From Phycisphaerae bacterium (GTDB lineage: Bacteria > Planctomycetota > Phycisphaerae > SM23-33), in NCBI GenBank assembly GCA_030745875.1, contig JASLNT010000014.1:1-64000 (forward strand): DNA of 64,000 bases, in the 5' to 3' direction. The notes below the pieces were generated by a model. The model saw only the letters and a program-made list of their open reading frames with translations, was not told the origin of the DNA and searched no databases. Shown here piece after piece: positions 49,385 through 59,396 of the stretch (position 1 is the first letter of the stretch; every line of letters begins with the position of its first letter). Made by a program: the position numbers and the translations under genes.

Positions 49385-50920
49385 ATGAGAGTAACGTCGC
49401 TCATCCCGGTAATCTGTATGCTCCTGGTTGGGTGCCCGGCGCCGAAACAAGCCCCTCCGCCCCAACCGCTTAACACGCCCGACCCCCTTCCCGTCCAGCA
49501 GGCTCGAGCATACGATGAGACCGTAACGGGGTTGTTCGTGTCGCTGGTGGATTTCGAAGACGCCCCGGATGGCCCTAAAGGCCACTCGCAGGTCGAGCAG
49601 TTCTCGATCGCACCGTCAGACAAACGAGGGAGTCGTAAATTCGTCGTGAATATCACCCGCACCGGAGCCGGAGCAATGGAAGCCACGCTCGGGCCCGGGG
49701 CGAAACTGAAGTTCGCCAGCCCGGACATACACGACTTCACGGGCTATACGCTGCTTACCATGGCGATATACAGCGAAGCGCTCCGCGACGATCTGCAGGT
49801 CACGCTGATGTCTGAGAGGGGAAGTTGGACCAGCGGCAGGACGCTGGTGACCCCGGGATGGAACAACGTTCTGATAGACATACAGCGCCTGGCGAACATC
49901 CCGAATTTCAGCACCGCCTCGGTTAGGGAAATCCATATCGCCTTCGCCGATGCGGTCGGAGACGTGGTGTTTAATCTTGACGACATAATGTTGATAGACA
50001 ATCGTCGAACGATCAAACCGACTCCCCCGGGGCTCATTCTTCGCAAAAGCGGGTTGGATTATGAGTTGACCGCTCCAGGCCGCAAGAAACCGATCGCCCT
50101 GTCCCAGAGTAGAGACGGACTGTGGCGATTGGGTTCGGATATGAGCGTCCTGCGCCTGAGTTCGAACGAAGAGAAACTAACCGGAGGCAAAGAAGACCTT
50201 GCGGTAATGGGCTCGCGCAAGATCGGACGCGTCGAGGTGCTGGAGCACAACAAGCTCCGGTTGCGACTAGCCAACACGTGGTACTTCCCCACCCGCGCCG
50301 GAGAGTGGGCGTCGCTGGCGATCAGACAGGTCAGATGGGAACACACTATCTACGCCGACGGGTCCTGGATAACGAATGTCGAACTCAATAACGCGGGCGG
50401 AAAGGAAATCCGTCAGGTCGGACTGTTTCTAAACGAACAGGCCGCCTGGGACGACGGAGACACCGACAAAGAAAGAATCGTATCGAATTTCATCGGACCG
50501 GTCGCCCGCTGGAACTACATGTTCGCCTCGCCCCAGGTCAACCGAAACAAGGCGTTGGCGCAATACATCCGGCCCGGACGAATTCGAATGCAGATGGGAC
50601 GCCGAGATTTCCTACCCCCGGGCGATGTCAATACAGACCGCTTCGACGAATCAAGAGGCTGCTACGGCCTCGGCGCCAACCAGGCCGGTCATTGCAGATT
50701 CACCTTCCTCCCGCCCCAAACCGGGATACGCAACGCCGTATTCCATATAACCGGACCCTGGGGAAAAACAGTATCGGTAAACGCCGCCGGAATGGCGTTG
50801 CGCGGGACAACCCGCCTGGATGACGGGTCTGTTCTGTTCGTTCTGCCCGGCGTGGTGAACACTCCAAAGCGCATAGAGGTCACCGGGAAGCCCAAACCTC
50901 GGCGGGTCGAGGAAGACTGA
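49385..50920 (+). CDS. lipoprotein with carbohydrate-binding-like beta-sandwich region, hypothetical
   Basis: MRVTSLIPVICMLLVGCPAPKQ lipobox; FVSLVDFEDAPDGPKG...GDVVFNLDDIMLIDN. Confidence 0.65.
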   Translation: MRVTSLIPVICMLLVGCPAPKQAPPPQPLNTPDPLPVQQARAYDETVTGLFVSLVDFEDAPDGPKGHSQVEQFSIAPSDKRGSRKFVVNITRTGAGAMEATLGPGAKLKFASPDIHDFTGYTLLTMAIYSEALRDDLQVTLMSERGSWTSGRTLVTPGWNNVLIDIQRLANIPNFSTASVREIHIAFADAVGDVVFNLDDIMLIDNRRTIKPTPPGLILRKSGLDYELTAPGRKKPIALSQSRDGLWRLGSDMSVLRLSSNEEKLTGGKEDLAVMGSRKIGRVEVLEHNKLRLRLANTWYFPTRAGEWASLAIRQVRWEHTIYADGSWITNVELNNAGGKEIRQVGLFLNEQAAWDDGDTDKERIVSNFIGPVARWNYMFASPQVNRNKALAQYIRPGRIRMQMGRRDFLPPGDVNTDRFDESRGCYGLGANQAGHCRFTFLPPQTGIRNAVFHITGPWGKTVSVNAAGMALRGTTRLDDGSVLFVLPGVVNTPKRIEVTGKPKPRRVEED

Positions 50921-51043
50921 TGGACCCGCCTGATCGCATCTGGAGGCAAGACATGCGATAAAGGGTTTTTCCGTTGCCGGGAGTCGAAAGAAACCGATAT
51001 AATATGATGTAGGCTGTTTACCCGATGAATAGGAGTGACTTCT

Positions 51044-52132
51044 ATGAGTAATATCATGAAATCACATGACGTAGGCGCAAATCCATACGAGCATCGCATT
51101 CCGCATTCGGATCGCAGACACAAAAGATCCGCCTTCACGCTGATTGAGTTGCTCGTTGTCATTGGCATTGTCGCACTTCTGGCGATGTTGACGTTCCCTA
51201 GTCTCAGGAGCGTATTCGGAGTGGCCAGATCCACACAATGCTCCAACCGCCTGAAGAAAATCGCCGAAGCGGTCGAACTTGCCCGGGCTCAGGAAGGTCG
51301 TGACGAAATACACGGGATGGTCTGGCAGTCCGTGCTGTCGAAGTATTTGGGCGGAGACAAGTCAGCCATGATCTGCCCGGAATACGCCTACCTCTTGTCC
51401 ATGCGTCTGGCCGAGGGCGAGGAAGAAGAAGAAAAGCGCATGCCGCTGGGTGATCTGGTCCAGTTCAAGGTCGACAACAATAGAGGAGGGGTATGGTACG
51501 AGGACCTGGAAAGGGGACCGATGGTCGCCAAGCTCTCGGACGAGAATTTCCACCTGGCCAGAGGCGCCGGGTGGCTCACCGAACGAGCCGACCATTTCCC
51601 TCGCCAGAAGTACGAGGACGGGTCTGAAGAACAATCCCGCGCATATTGGTTGTGCCTGGAGGACTATGGAAACGACTGGGACATGAAAGACGTCATGGTC
51701 AAAGTCACCCTCACTCCGAGCGGATATGTGCTCGAACCAGAGTCAGGATCCACCGGGCACAGAAACTCCATCATGGACAAACTCACCGGTGAACTGCTGA
51801 CTCACGTCAAGAGCAGGACCGCACGCGGAGCGTTGGACCCGATTCCAATCTCGACAGCCGGAGTTGTATCCAGCTACGGAATGAATTCCATGGCGCCCAA
51901 CATTCTGGACACACCGGGCGCAATCCTCGTGCTGGATTATCACTGGGTGATGGCCGCCCCGCAGGACATATGGTCCGACTACCCGAATGTGAATAACAGC
52001 AGCATACCGTCATTTGCACGCCACAGAGAAGGCATTAACGTTCTATTCGTGGGCGGATCGGTCAAAATGATGAACCCGTACCATATCGATCCGCAAAGAA
52101 GCGACGCCAGGCAGACTTTCTGGATGCCCTGA
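51044..52132 (+). CDS. type II secretion/type IV pilin-like pseudopilin (planctomycetal H-x9-DG family-like)
   Basis: AFTLIELLVVIGIVALLAMLTFPSL prepilin motif; C-terminal ARHREGINVLFVGGSVKMM; TAGGAGTGACTTCTATG RBS. Confidence 0.88.
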   Translation: MSNIMKSHDVGANPYEHRIPHSDRRHKRSAFTLIELLVVIGIVALLAMLTFPSLRSVFGVARSTQCSNRLKKIAEAVELARAQEGRDEIHGMVWQSVLSKYLGGDKSAMICPEYAYLLSMRLAEGEEEEEKRMPLGDLVQFKVDNNRGGVWYEDLERGPMVAKLSDENFHLARGAGWLTERADHFPRQKYEDGSEEQSRAYWLCLEDYGNDWDMKDVMVKVTLTPSGYVLEPESGSTGHRNSIMDKLTGELLTHVKSRTARGALDPIPISTAGVVSSYGMNSMAPNILDTPGAILVLDYHWVMAAPQDIWSDYPNVNNSSIPSFARHREGINVLFVGGSVKMMNPYHIDPQRSDARQTFWMP

Positions 52133-52182
52133 CCACCGAATCGTTCGAACATGACGACTTGAATCGCCGGGAGCAATAAGAA

Positions 52183-52869
52183 GTGAATTACATTCCTATG
52201 CGGCTTCGCATCCTTATTGGTATAGCCGTCGTCTTAACGCCCCTGGTCATATGGCGTATTCTTTCCTCTGGTGAGGCCGGACCGGCCTTGTCTTCCGGAG
52301 AGATCGCAATCCGGGAAGATCGCATCAACGGAAATGTCGAAGCGCTCGTGGAGAAAGTGAAGACCTCCCCATCGAAACTCGCCAGACGAGCGACGCACGC
52401 ACTGGGGTCCGTAGGAGCCAAATCCCTTCCGGCCCTTAAGATTATCCTCCTGGAGGACAAGCGACCGGAAATCAGAGAACAGGCCGCCCAGGCACTCGCC
52501 GAATCGGTCCATGCGGCCGTACCGAATGCAAAACCCATCACAAGGCAGATGACCGCGGCGCTGGTCAGCGCCATCGAAAACGATAAAACCCCTGAAGTGC
52601 GAGCCTCGGCGGTTTCGGCGTTGGGCAGGCTTTACGATTACAACAATATGGCGTCGCTGCTGAAAGCGATGGATGATGAAGACCGGCGAGTTCGCGTCAG
52701 AGCCCATCAAGCCGTTACGCGCATATTCGGACGAAGGTACGAATTCAACCCCGACGCCCCTACAGACAAGAGACAAGACGTTATCAAGATCATTGAACAA
52801 CACTGGCAGGGGATGAAAGACAGCGTCGGTGAGTATCACGACGCCAATCGCAAACCCGAGAAGCACTGA
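52183..52869 (+). CDS. membrane-anchored HEAT-repeat protein
   Basis: N-terminal TM; LARRATHALGSVGAKSLPALKIILLEDKRPEIREQAAQALAES and PEVRASAVSALGRL repeats. Confidence 0.75.
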   Translation: MNYIPMRLRILIGIAVVLTPLVIWRILSSGEAGPALSSGEIAIREDRINGNVEALVEKVKTSPSKLARRATHALGSVGAKSLPALKIILLEDKRPEIREQAAQALAESVHAAVPNAKPITRQMTAALVSAIENDKTPEVRASAVSALGRLYDYNNMASLLKAMDDEDRRVRVRAHQAVTRIFGRRYEFNPDAPTDKRQDVIKIIEQHWQGMKDSVGEYHDANRKPEKH

Positions 52870-52931
52870 ACCCCGGCCGGTAACCAACACGCCCGCAGCG
52901 CCCCCAGGCTTCGATTAGCTGGAATTTCCGC

Positions 52932-52960
52932 TTGATTCGCCCCGGTTTTGTCGGTATACT
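52932..52960 (+). promoter_or_regulatory. sigma70-like promoter of rpmE(-prfA)
   Basis: TTGATT (52932-52937), 17-bp spacer, TATACT (52955-52960). Confidence 0.6.
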
Positions 52961-53000
52961 GCTTCGTTCTCTACACTAGAAAATACTCAGAGGTAGCACG

Positions 53001-53216
53001 ATGAAGGCCGAAATACATCCGGAATACAAAGAAATAAACGTAAGATGCGCCTGCGGCGCTACTTTTACGACCTGGTCGGCCGGTGGTGACGTACAGGCCG
53101 ATATATGCTCAAACTGCCACCCGTTCTACACGGGCAAACAGAAGTTTGTGGACACCGCCGGACGCGTCGAAAAATTCCAGAAGAAGTTCGGAGGCGACTA
53201 CTTCAAGAAGAAGTAG
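53001..53216 (+). CDS. rpmE: 50S ribosomal protein L31
   Basis: [26 protein letters not shown]...[30 protein letters not shown]. Confidence 0.97.
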   Translation: MKAEIHPEYKEINVRCACGATFTTWSAGGDVQADICSNCHPFYTGKQKFVDTAGRVEKFQKKFGGDYFKKK

Positions 53217-53233
53217 CTTCTCCAACCCCCTAT

Positions 53234-53273
53234 AACGCCGACGTTTAACCCATCAGGGCGCGTCGGCGTTTTT
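53234..53273 (+). terminator. intrinsic terminator/attenuator between rpmE and prfA
   Basis: AACGCCGACG...CGTCGGCGTT followed by TTT. Confidence 0.7.
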
Positions 53274-53336
53274 GCGCAATCAGCCGCCTGCACCACCGAC
53301 CAAACCTCACACATTACGCTGCTCCCGGGACCTGCA

Positions 53337-54440
53337 ATGGCCAATTCGGACACATTAGTCGACAAACTCGATGAACTGGACCGCCGCTTCACCGAACTGG
53401 TCGAACAGATGAACGATCCCGAAATAGCCACCAATCCCGCCAGGATCGTGGAAATCTCCAAGGAGCACGCGGGTCTGGCGAGAATCGTAACGCCCTACCG
53501 CCAGTACAAGAAGATCTGCGCAGATCGCGACGAAGCACAGGGAATTGTCGATGACCCCGACGCCGACAGCGACCTGAAGGAACTGGCCTCGGCGGAGCTC
53601 GACGGTCTGAAACACCAGGCAATCGACGCCATGGAGGACATCAAGGGCCTGCTCGTAATGAGCAAGGACAGTGCGATCGACTCGATCCTGATAGAAATCC
53701 GCGCCGGTACGGGCGGGGATGAAGCGGCGCTGTTCGCGGGCGATCTGCTGGGCATGTACCGACGATACGCCGAAAGCCGAAGGTGGAAGTTCGAACTGCT
53801 CACCGCAAGAGCGACCGAAATCGGCGGATTTCGCGAAGTGGTTGTGAATATCAAGGGACAAGGCGTCTGGAGCCGCCTCGGTTATGAAGGCGGAGGCCAC
53901 AGGGTTCAGAGAGTGCCCAAAACCGAATCGCAGGGACGAGTGCACACATCCGCAGCCACCGTCGCGGTCCTGGCTGAACCGAAGGAAATTGATGTCCAGA
54001 TCGACTGGGCCAACGATGTTAACGAATTCGTCAGCCGCGCCGGAGGACCCGGCGGACAGAGCGTTAACAAGATCGAATCGGCGATAAAACTCGAGCACAT
54101 CGAAACCGGAATAACCGTGTCGATGCGGGACGAAAAGAGCCAGCACAAAAACCGTGCAAAAGCCCGGAGAATACTGCTGACACGAGTCTACGAACACCAC
54201 CAGAAGAAGCAACTCGCCGACGAGGCGGCCGCCAGAAAGACGATGATCGGTTCGGGAGACCGCAGCCAACGCGTAAGAACATACAACTTCCCCCAGAATC
54301 GCTGCACCGATCATCGCCTCAAAGGCGAAGGCCAGGAAGGCGCCAACTTTAATCTGGATCGAATTATCACGGGCGATCTCGACACAATGATCGACGCCCT
54401 GGTCGCTCACGACAAGGCCCAGAGACTCGCCAACCTCTGA
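53337..54440 (+). CDS. prfA: peptide chain release factor 1
   Basis: EIRAGTGGDEAALFAGDLLGMYRRYAE; SRAGGPGGQSVNKIESA; TYNFPQNRCTDHRLKG. Confidence 0.96.
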   Translation: MANSDTLVDKLDELDRRFTELVEQMNDPEIATNPARIVEISKEHAGLARIVTPYRQYKKICADRDEAQGIVDDPDADSDLKELASAELDGLKHQAIDAMEDIKGLLVMSKDSAIDSILIEIRAGTGGDEAALFAGDLLGMYRRYAESRRWKFELLTARATEIGGFREVVVNIKGQGVWSRLGYEGGGHRVQRVPKTESQGRVHTSAATVAVLAEPKEIDVQIDWANDVNEFVSRAGGPGGQSVNKIESAIKLEHIETGITVSMRDEKSQHKNRAKARRILLTRVYEHHQKKQLADEAAARKTMIGSGDRSQRVRTYNFPQNRCTDHRLKGEGQEGANFNLDRIITGDLDTMIDALVAHDKAQRLANL

Positions 54441-54574
54441 GGTCGGAAATATTCAGAAAACAGCCGGAGGAAAAGAGACATCTTTTTTTCTTGACCCAAG
54501 ATGCAGGATATGCACTAATTGCAAAGCTGAATTTGTACGATTTGTTTCGTTGTTCTTGTGTAGGAGCGTGAAGT

Positions 54575-54697
54575 ATGGCCAATCTGAACATGTTGGGCGG
54601 TCTTGGCGATTATTTTTCTTTGTGGCAGATCATTCCGCTTATCGCCCTGATTGCCGTGCTCATTTTCTGGAAGAAATACCGCGACAGCCAAATGTAA
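54575..54697 (+). CDS. 40-aa single-pass membrane micro-protein
   Basis: MANLNMLGGLGDYFSLWQIIPLIALIAVLIFWKKYRDSQM*, preceded by TAGGAGCGTGAAGT (SD) and TTGACC (54491-54496) about 80 bp upstream. Too short for the supplied ORF track. Confidence 0.6.
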   Translation: MANLNMLGGLGDYFSLWQIIPLIALIAVLIFWKKYRDSQM

Positions 54698-55037
54698 GCC
54701 ATTTGTTCCTCCAGACGTGTAAGGCTGCCCAAATCTGCAGCTATTTCCCGATTCCATTGAACCGGGAAGTCACCGCAATGGGTAGCAGCGTTCGTGTGTG
54801 AATACAGGCGGTCGCCGTCAAGATGTTCGGTTTTTTTTTGCTTTCATCAAAGGTAAGATGACGACCTTACGCTGGACTGATCACGCTGGTGTGCACCGAA
54901 CGAAACACCTCCCAGGCTGATCCTCGGCAATTCCCGGCGAAAGCACTTTCGTTTTCGATGCAGTTGCCTTTTGCGCGGGTTGGGTCTGAGGCGGCTGCCT
55001 GTTGCCCACCGAGTAATTGTCCGGTATCCTAAAGCCT

Positions 55038-55985
55038 ATGGCCTCTGGCGGATTCAAACCAATCTACGTCCTGTCCGGTAGCGACGGATTCCTCCAGGAT
55101 CACTATCGCGCCGAGATAATCGCGAAAGTAGTCGGGCAGGCCGATCCGCAGACGTGCCTGGCGAGTTTCGATGGGACCAATGATCTTGACCTCGCGCCGG
55201 TCATGGATGAACTGCGAACACTTCCGTTTCTGGCTCCGGCGAGGGTTGTGCTCATCCGAAACGCCGACGCCTTCATAACGAAGCATCGCCAGAAACTTGA
55301 GGAATACGTCGATAATCCCTGCGAGACCTCCGCTCTGGTCCTGATGGTCGCGTCGTTCCCGGGCAATACGCGCCTAGCCAAGGCTGTCGCGAAAATCGGA
55401 GACATTCTCAGCTGCAAGTTGCCTGACGGCAGTTCTCTGCAACAGTGGTTGACGAAGGCCTCGGGCAAACGCGGTAAGAAGATTGATCCCCAGTCCGCGG
55501 CCCTCCTGGAGCAGTGGATCGGAAGAGACCTCGCCGCACAAAACGCTGAAATCGAAAAACTTTGCCTCTACATAGGCCAGCGGGAGACAATCACTCCGCA
55601 GGACGTAGCAGCCGTGGTCACCGCAACGGCTGGGCCTGCAGCGTTTGAACTAACCAACGCAATAACCGCCGGCGACGCTCCCGGAGCCCTGAGGGCGCTC
55701 GACGGCGCATTGCGAATACGCGGAGCCGAGTTCCAGGCGCTGGGATCCATCGCGTGGCACCTTCGTCGCGCTTTGCAGGCCCAACAGGAAATAGGCGCCG
55801 GGGGCAAGCCCAATCTGCGTATGCCTTACAGCCAAAGAAATGCGTTTCTGGCGATGCTGAAGCGTCGCGGACAAGTCAAACTCCAAGTCGATATGCGGTC
55901 GCTCATCTCCGCGGATCTCGGCATGAAATCCGGACAGAACCCCAAATCAACACTCCAGGAGCTGGTCATGTCGCTCTGTTCGTGA
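55038..55985 (+). CDS. holA: DNA polymerase III delta subunit
   Basis: KPIYVLSGSDGFLQDHYRAEII; LPFLAPARVVLIRNADAF; WHLRRALQAQQEIGAGG. Confidence 0.85.
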   Translation: MASGGFKPIYVLSGSDGFLQDHYRAEIIAKVVGQADPQTCLASFDGTNDLDLAPVMDELRTLPFLAPARVVLIRNADAFITKHRQKLEEYVDNPCETSALVLMVASFPGNTRLAKAVAKIGDILSCKLPDGSSLQQWLTKASGKRGKKIDPQSAALLEQWIGRDLAAQNAEIEKLCLYIGQRETITPQDVAAVVTATAGPAAFELTNAITAGDAPGALRALDGALRIRGAEFQALGSIAWHLRRALQAQQEIGAGGKPNLRMPYSQRNAFLAMLKRRGQVKLQVDMRSLISADLGMKSGQNPKSTLQELVMSLCS

Positions 55986-55995
55986 AACGCTCGGA

Positions 55996-57744
55996 TCAAC
56001 CGTACGAGTGCAGTCCGGAGAACAGGTAATTCACCACGAACCAGTTGAATAACATCGCAACACCTCCGAGTATGCAGAAGACTGCGGTCAGCAAACCGCG
56101 GTATCTCGACGGCAACACGAAGCGAACGTGGAGCACCACGACGAAGAGAAGACACGTTATCAACGCCCAGGTTTCCTTGGCGTCCCAGCCCCACCACCGC
56201 GACCAGGCGTAATCGGCCCACCACGCACCCAGCAAAGTTCCCACAATCAGCGTCCAGCATGCGATTTGGGCCAATATCAGATTGCATCGATCGACGACCG
56301 CCAGCGAGGAATTGCCGACTGGACCGAACAAACCCGGAGCCGAACTCGTCGACTTGCCCTCAAGACCCTTGAAAAACGCAATGCCCACATACGCCACGGA
56401 AGTAACCACCGTCATCCCCGCCAGTGCGTGCCCCACCACGATCACCGAGACGTGAATTATCATCAAAGGGTCCTTGAGGATCCCCTTGGCGGCGCTTATG
56501 GAGCTGTTCACCGAATCCGGGCCCATGATCATATTCCCAAAGTAGACCCACACGAGCACAACCGCACCGTAAAACGCCGCAGCCAGCGCAATGTAATTGT
56601 ACTTCCGGAACAACTCGAGAATAACCGCAAGAACGGCCGCCAGCACAGCCGATGACAACATCGCGCCGTACTGTTTCATCATCGGGGGCAAATACCACGC
56701 CTCGCCGCCGGCAATCCATCTCAATATCCACGCGGCGGTGATAACCAGCGTCGAAAGAATCATTATCGCCATCGCGCTGTTGCGGGCCCACCGCCGATTG
56801 GTGGCGATCGCAACGATGAACATAATGAACGCCGCAACAAATCCCACAAACGCCGGATGACCCTTGTGTATATCGTTGTAGAACAGCTCCCATTTCAATC
56901 GGGACGCGTCGGGATACCCCTTCCCGGCCGATCCAACGTCCTTTATCTTGGCGATAATCGCATTAACGCCCTCGGCGTCGTAATTCTTCCAGGCGTCGCG
57001 GAGATTGGCGATCAGTTCGCACCCGGCCGAATGGGTGTGCCCGCCGGACCCAACGAGCACCTCGGTAATACCAGGCCAATCCTGACCGGAGCCCGGAAGG
57101 AGGCACAGTTCTATATTGATGAAAGCAACGTACCGCCCGCCAAGCCGCGCCATAGGCACTCTGCGGGCCTCGTCGTCATACAACTCGTTCCAACGGTCGC
57201 CAAGCGCACCGGCGGACCTGGTCGCTTCGGCGTCTTCCATGGTTATCCGGCCGGCCGCAATCATATCGCGAACGTTGAGGTCCTTCGACGCACGCCTGGC
57301 CACAGTAAGGCCCGAACCGAGCATAATAGACGCCGGCGGTATGCGATTAGTCCGCCGGAATACCGCCAGGTCTGAGCCTTGCAGAGTGCGTGCGACGATC
57401 GGGCGAATCTTCTTCGATTTGACGAAGATGATGGGCTTGTTCAGGTACTTTCCCGCGTTGAAGTAGAATTCGCAATAAGCGGCCACCGCTGCAACACCCT
57501 CAGGCTTCTCAGTTCCGGTTATGCGGGACACCCCGTCAGTCGCCAGTGAGTCCAGGGCTCCGGCGGGTCTGCCTCCGTACTGAGCGGCGAGCATTCGCAG
57601 TGATGTGGTGTCCAACTCTTTGAAGAACTTCATCGCCTGGTCGTCGAATATGCGATCGGCCTGGTGCGATTTCTCGGCTCCGCATCCGCAAACGCCCGCA
57701 ACCAGCAGGCAGATCACCGCAGGAATCAACCTGGGACCATTCAT
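55996..57744 (-). CDS. ccsA: cytochrome c biogenesis protein CcsA (CcmF/CcmC superfamily) with N-terminal lipoprotein-like region
   Basis: WADYAWSRWWGWDAKETWALIT tryptophan-rich (WWD) motif; several TM segments; N-terminal lipobox. Confidence 0.88.
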   Translation of the reverse strand: MNGPRLIPAVICLLVAGVCGCGAEKSHQADRIFDDQAMKFFKELDTTSLRMLAAQYGGRPAGALDSLATDGVSRITGTEKPEGVAAVAAYCEFYFNAGKYLNKPIIFVKSKKIRPIVARTLQGSDLAVFRRTNRIPPASIMLGSGLTVARRASKDLNVRDMIAAGRITMEDAEATRSAGALGDRWNELYDDEARRVPMARLGGRYVAFINIELCLLPGSGQDWPGITEVLVGSGGHTHSAGCELIANLRDAWKNYDAEGVNAIIAKIKDVGSAGKGYPDASRLKWELFYNDIHKGHPAFVGFVAAFIMFIVAIATNRRWARNSAMAIMILSTLVITAAWILRWIAGGEAWYLPPMMKQYGAMLSSAVLAAVLAVILELFRKYNYIALAAAFYGAVVLVWVYFGNMIMGPDSVNSSISAAKGILKDPLMIIHVSVIVVGHALAGMTVVTSVAYVGIAFFKGLEGKSTSSAPGLFGPVGNSSLAVVDRCNLILAQIACWTLIVGTLLGAWWADYAWSRWWGWDAKETWALITCLLFVVVLHVRFVLPSRYRGLLTAVFCILGGVAMLFNWFVVNYLFSGLHSYG

Positions 57745-59327
57745 GAGACGGCCCTCCGGCTCTTGCGTTTGAGGATCAAGGGCTTGATGTAGAACGCATA
57801 GGGGAAGCCCAGGCATACTGCGATACCGCCTACGAAGATCAACAATATCCCCGGGCGATCGGCCACTCCCAGTATGATCGCCCCCGGATCGCTATAGTCA
57901 GGTCGATCCGGGTTCTTCGGTCGCCAGGTGGACTGGGTCAGACGATAACGCCCGAGACTAACCGGGGCGTTCAATTTGACCGTTTCCTTTCGGACGCGAA
58001 CACCGCTTCCGATTTCCAGATCGCATATGTAGTCTTCAACCATGCTGGATCCCGGTGCAGTTTTGAATTCGTGCCTGGTGATCGATATCGGCTCGGGCAG
58101 TTCCTCGTTGCTATTTGAGAACGCAACGTAGAACCTGCGCCCCGAAGGCAGGCGTATGGTCGTAGCGCCTCCGGCGAGATACGGGTAGTATGGAACTATG
58201 CGCTTAAGTTCCTGCGAACCTGACGTTATCGTAAGTTCTATGGCGCCCTGCTTCGGATCGCGCTGGGTCTCGGGAGGCACTTTCAGTTTAAAGCCCCTCC
58301 TTGCACGATTCATCGTACGAATCAGCCTGACACTGGAGGGATGCTCCCCGGAGGCGGTTGAAACGATCTGGCCTGGGGTAAAGGAGCGACGATGCAGTCT
58401 GCCCGAGGAATCGCGCACCACGAGCACCGGCTGCCCTCTTCCCCGGTAATGAATTGAGAATGACTCAAGCGATGGTTGGCTCCTGGGCGGAGTTCTTGCG
58501 TTGATCTCGTCGATTCTCTCTTGGCTCATCGCCTCTCGGGTCTCGAACGAAACGACGCACTCGGGCAGTCGAATTGCACAAGTTTCCGGGGAGGACTCGC
58601 ACATAGTGATCAGTGCGGTCTGCTCACCGTGAGAAATCTGCACCTCGACGGCGGGAACGAGCCCAACCTCGTCATCGTACCAGTGGTCTGTGAGTTCAGT
58701 CCTGGGATAGAGCCTGGAGGCCTTTATGGAAACGCCCGGCGGAGCCCCTTTGACAGGCACGTTGATGTCAACGGGATCCATACTGGCGGGCGAGGCGAAC
58801 TCTGTCTTGGCTGAAGAGTCCGGAAGAATCCTGGCCGACGCGGACACATAACAGGTCATTACGTCCTTCGAAAGGAAAAAACGATTGACCCTGGACCAAC
58901 CACCGTCGGTCGCTCGCAGAAAGAGGCATTGTCCCTCCGTACGCATCCGCCAGAAAGCAACTGATCCCACCACCAGGAACATCAAACCAAGATGGCTGCA
59001 CCAGGCTCCGGCGCGATCCCAGCTAATTGGTATTCGGACAGTCGCAAACAACAGATTCAGGCAGAAGGCAAAGGTCAGTACAACAACGCTCCAGTGCCCG
59101 TAAACACTGCCCACCGACGGAAGCGTGGACTTCGGACCAGAATAGAAATTGTCGATGATCGACAGGATACCATAGGCGATCGACAACGCAGTCAACAGAC
59201 CCACTCCCAACCAGGTGCTGGAGGCGATCCGCCAGATGCGCACGATGGCGGGTCGTTGGGGGAGTCCGGCCTCTTGAGGGTTCGACAGCGGCGGGGATTG
59301 GTCGCGGGGTGTTGTGCTCTGTGCCAT
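57741..59327 (-). CDS. cytochrome c biogenesis protein CcsB/ResB family
   Basis: Four-TM topology; SSTWLGVGLLTALSIAYGILSII...CSHLGLMFLVVGSVAFW; adjacent to ccsA. Confidence 0.8.
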   Translation of the reverse strand: MAQSTTPRDQSPPLSNPQEAGLPQRPAIVRIWRIASSTWLGVGLLTALSIAYGILSIIDNFYSGPKSTLPSVGSVYGHWSVVVLTFAFCLNLLFATVRIPISWDRAGAWCSHLGLMFLVVGSVAFWRMRTEGQCLFLRATDGGWSRVNRFFLSKDVMTCYVSASARILPDSSAKTEFASPASMDPVDINVPVKGAPPGVSIKASRLYPRTELTDHWYDDEVGLVPAVEVQISHGEQTALITMCESSPETCAIRLPECVVSFETREAMSQERIDEINARTPPRSQPSLESFSIHYRGRGQPVLVVRDSSGRLHRRSFTPGQIVSTASGEHPSSVRLIRTMNRARRGFKLKVPPETQRDPKQGAIELTITSGSQELKRIVPYYPYLAGGATTIRLPSGRRFYVAFSNSNEELPEPISITRHEFKTAPGSSMVEDYICDLEIGSGVRVRKETVKLNAPVSLGRYRLTQSTWRPKNPDRPDYSDPGAIILGVADRPGILLIFVGGIAVCLGFPYAFYIKPLILKRKSRRAVS

Positions 59328-59342
59328 GCTTATCAGGAAACA

Positions 59343-59374
59343 AGAGCCCCGCTGCATGGATGCAACGGGGCTCT
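59343..59374 (-). terminator. terminator-like hairpin after the OmpA-family gene
   Basis: Minus-strand AGAGCCCCGTTGCATCCATGCAGCGGGGCTCT followed by TGTTTCC. Confidence 0.55.
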
Positions 59375-59396
59375 GGATTCACTTTATCTCGATTGA

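Noticed and set aside
53355-54410. 351-aa minus-strand ORF opposite prfA
   Set aside because: Antisense artefact; prfA is well supported on the plus strand.
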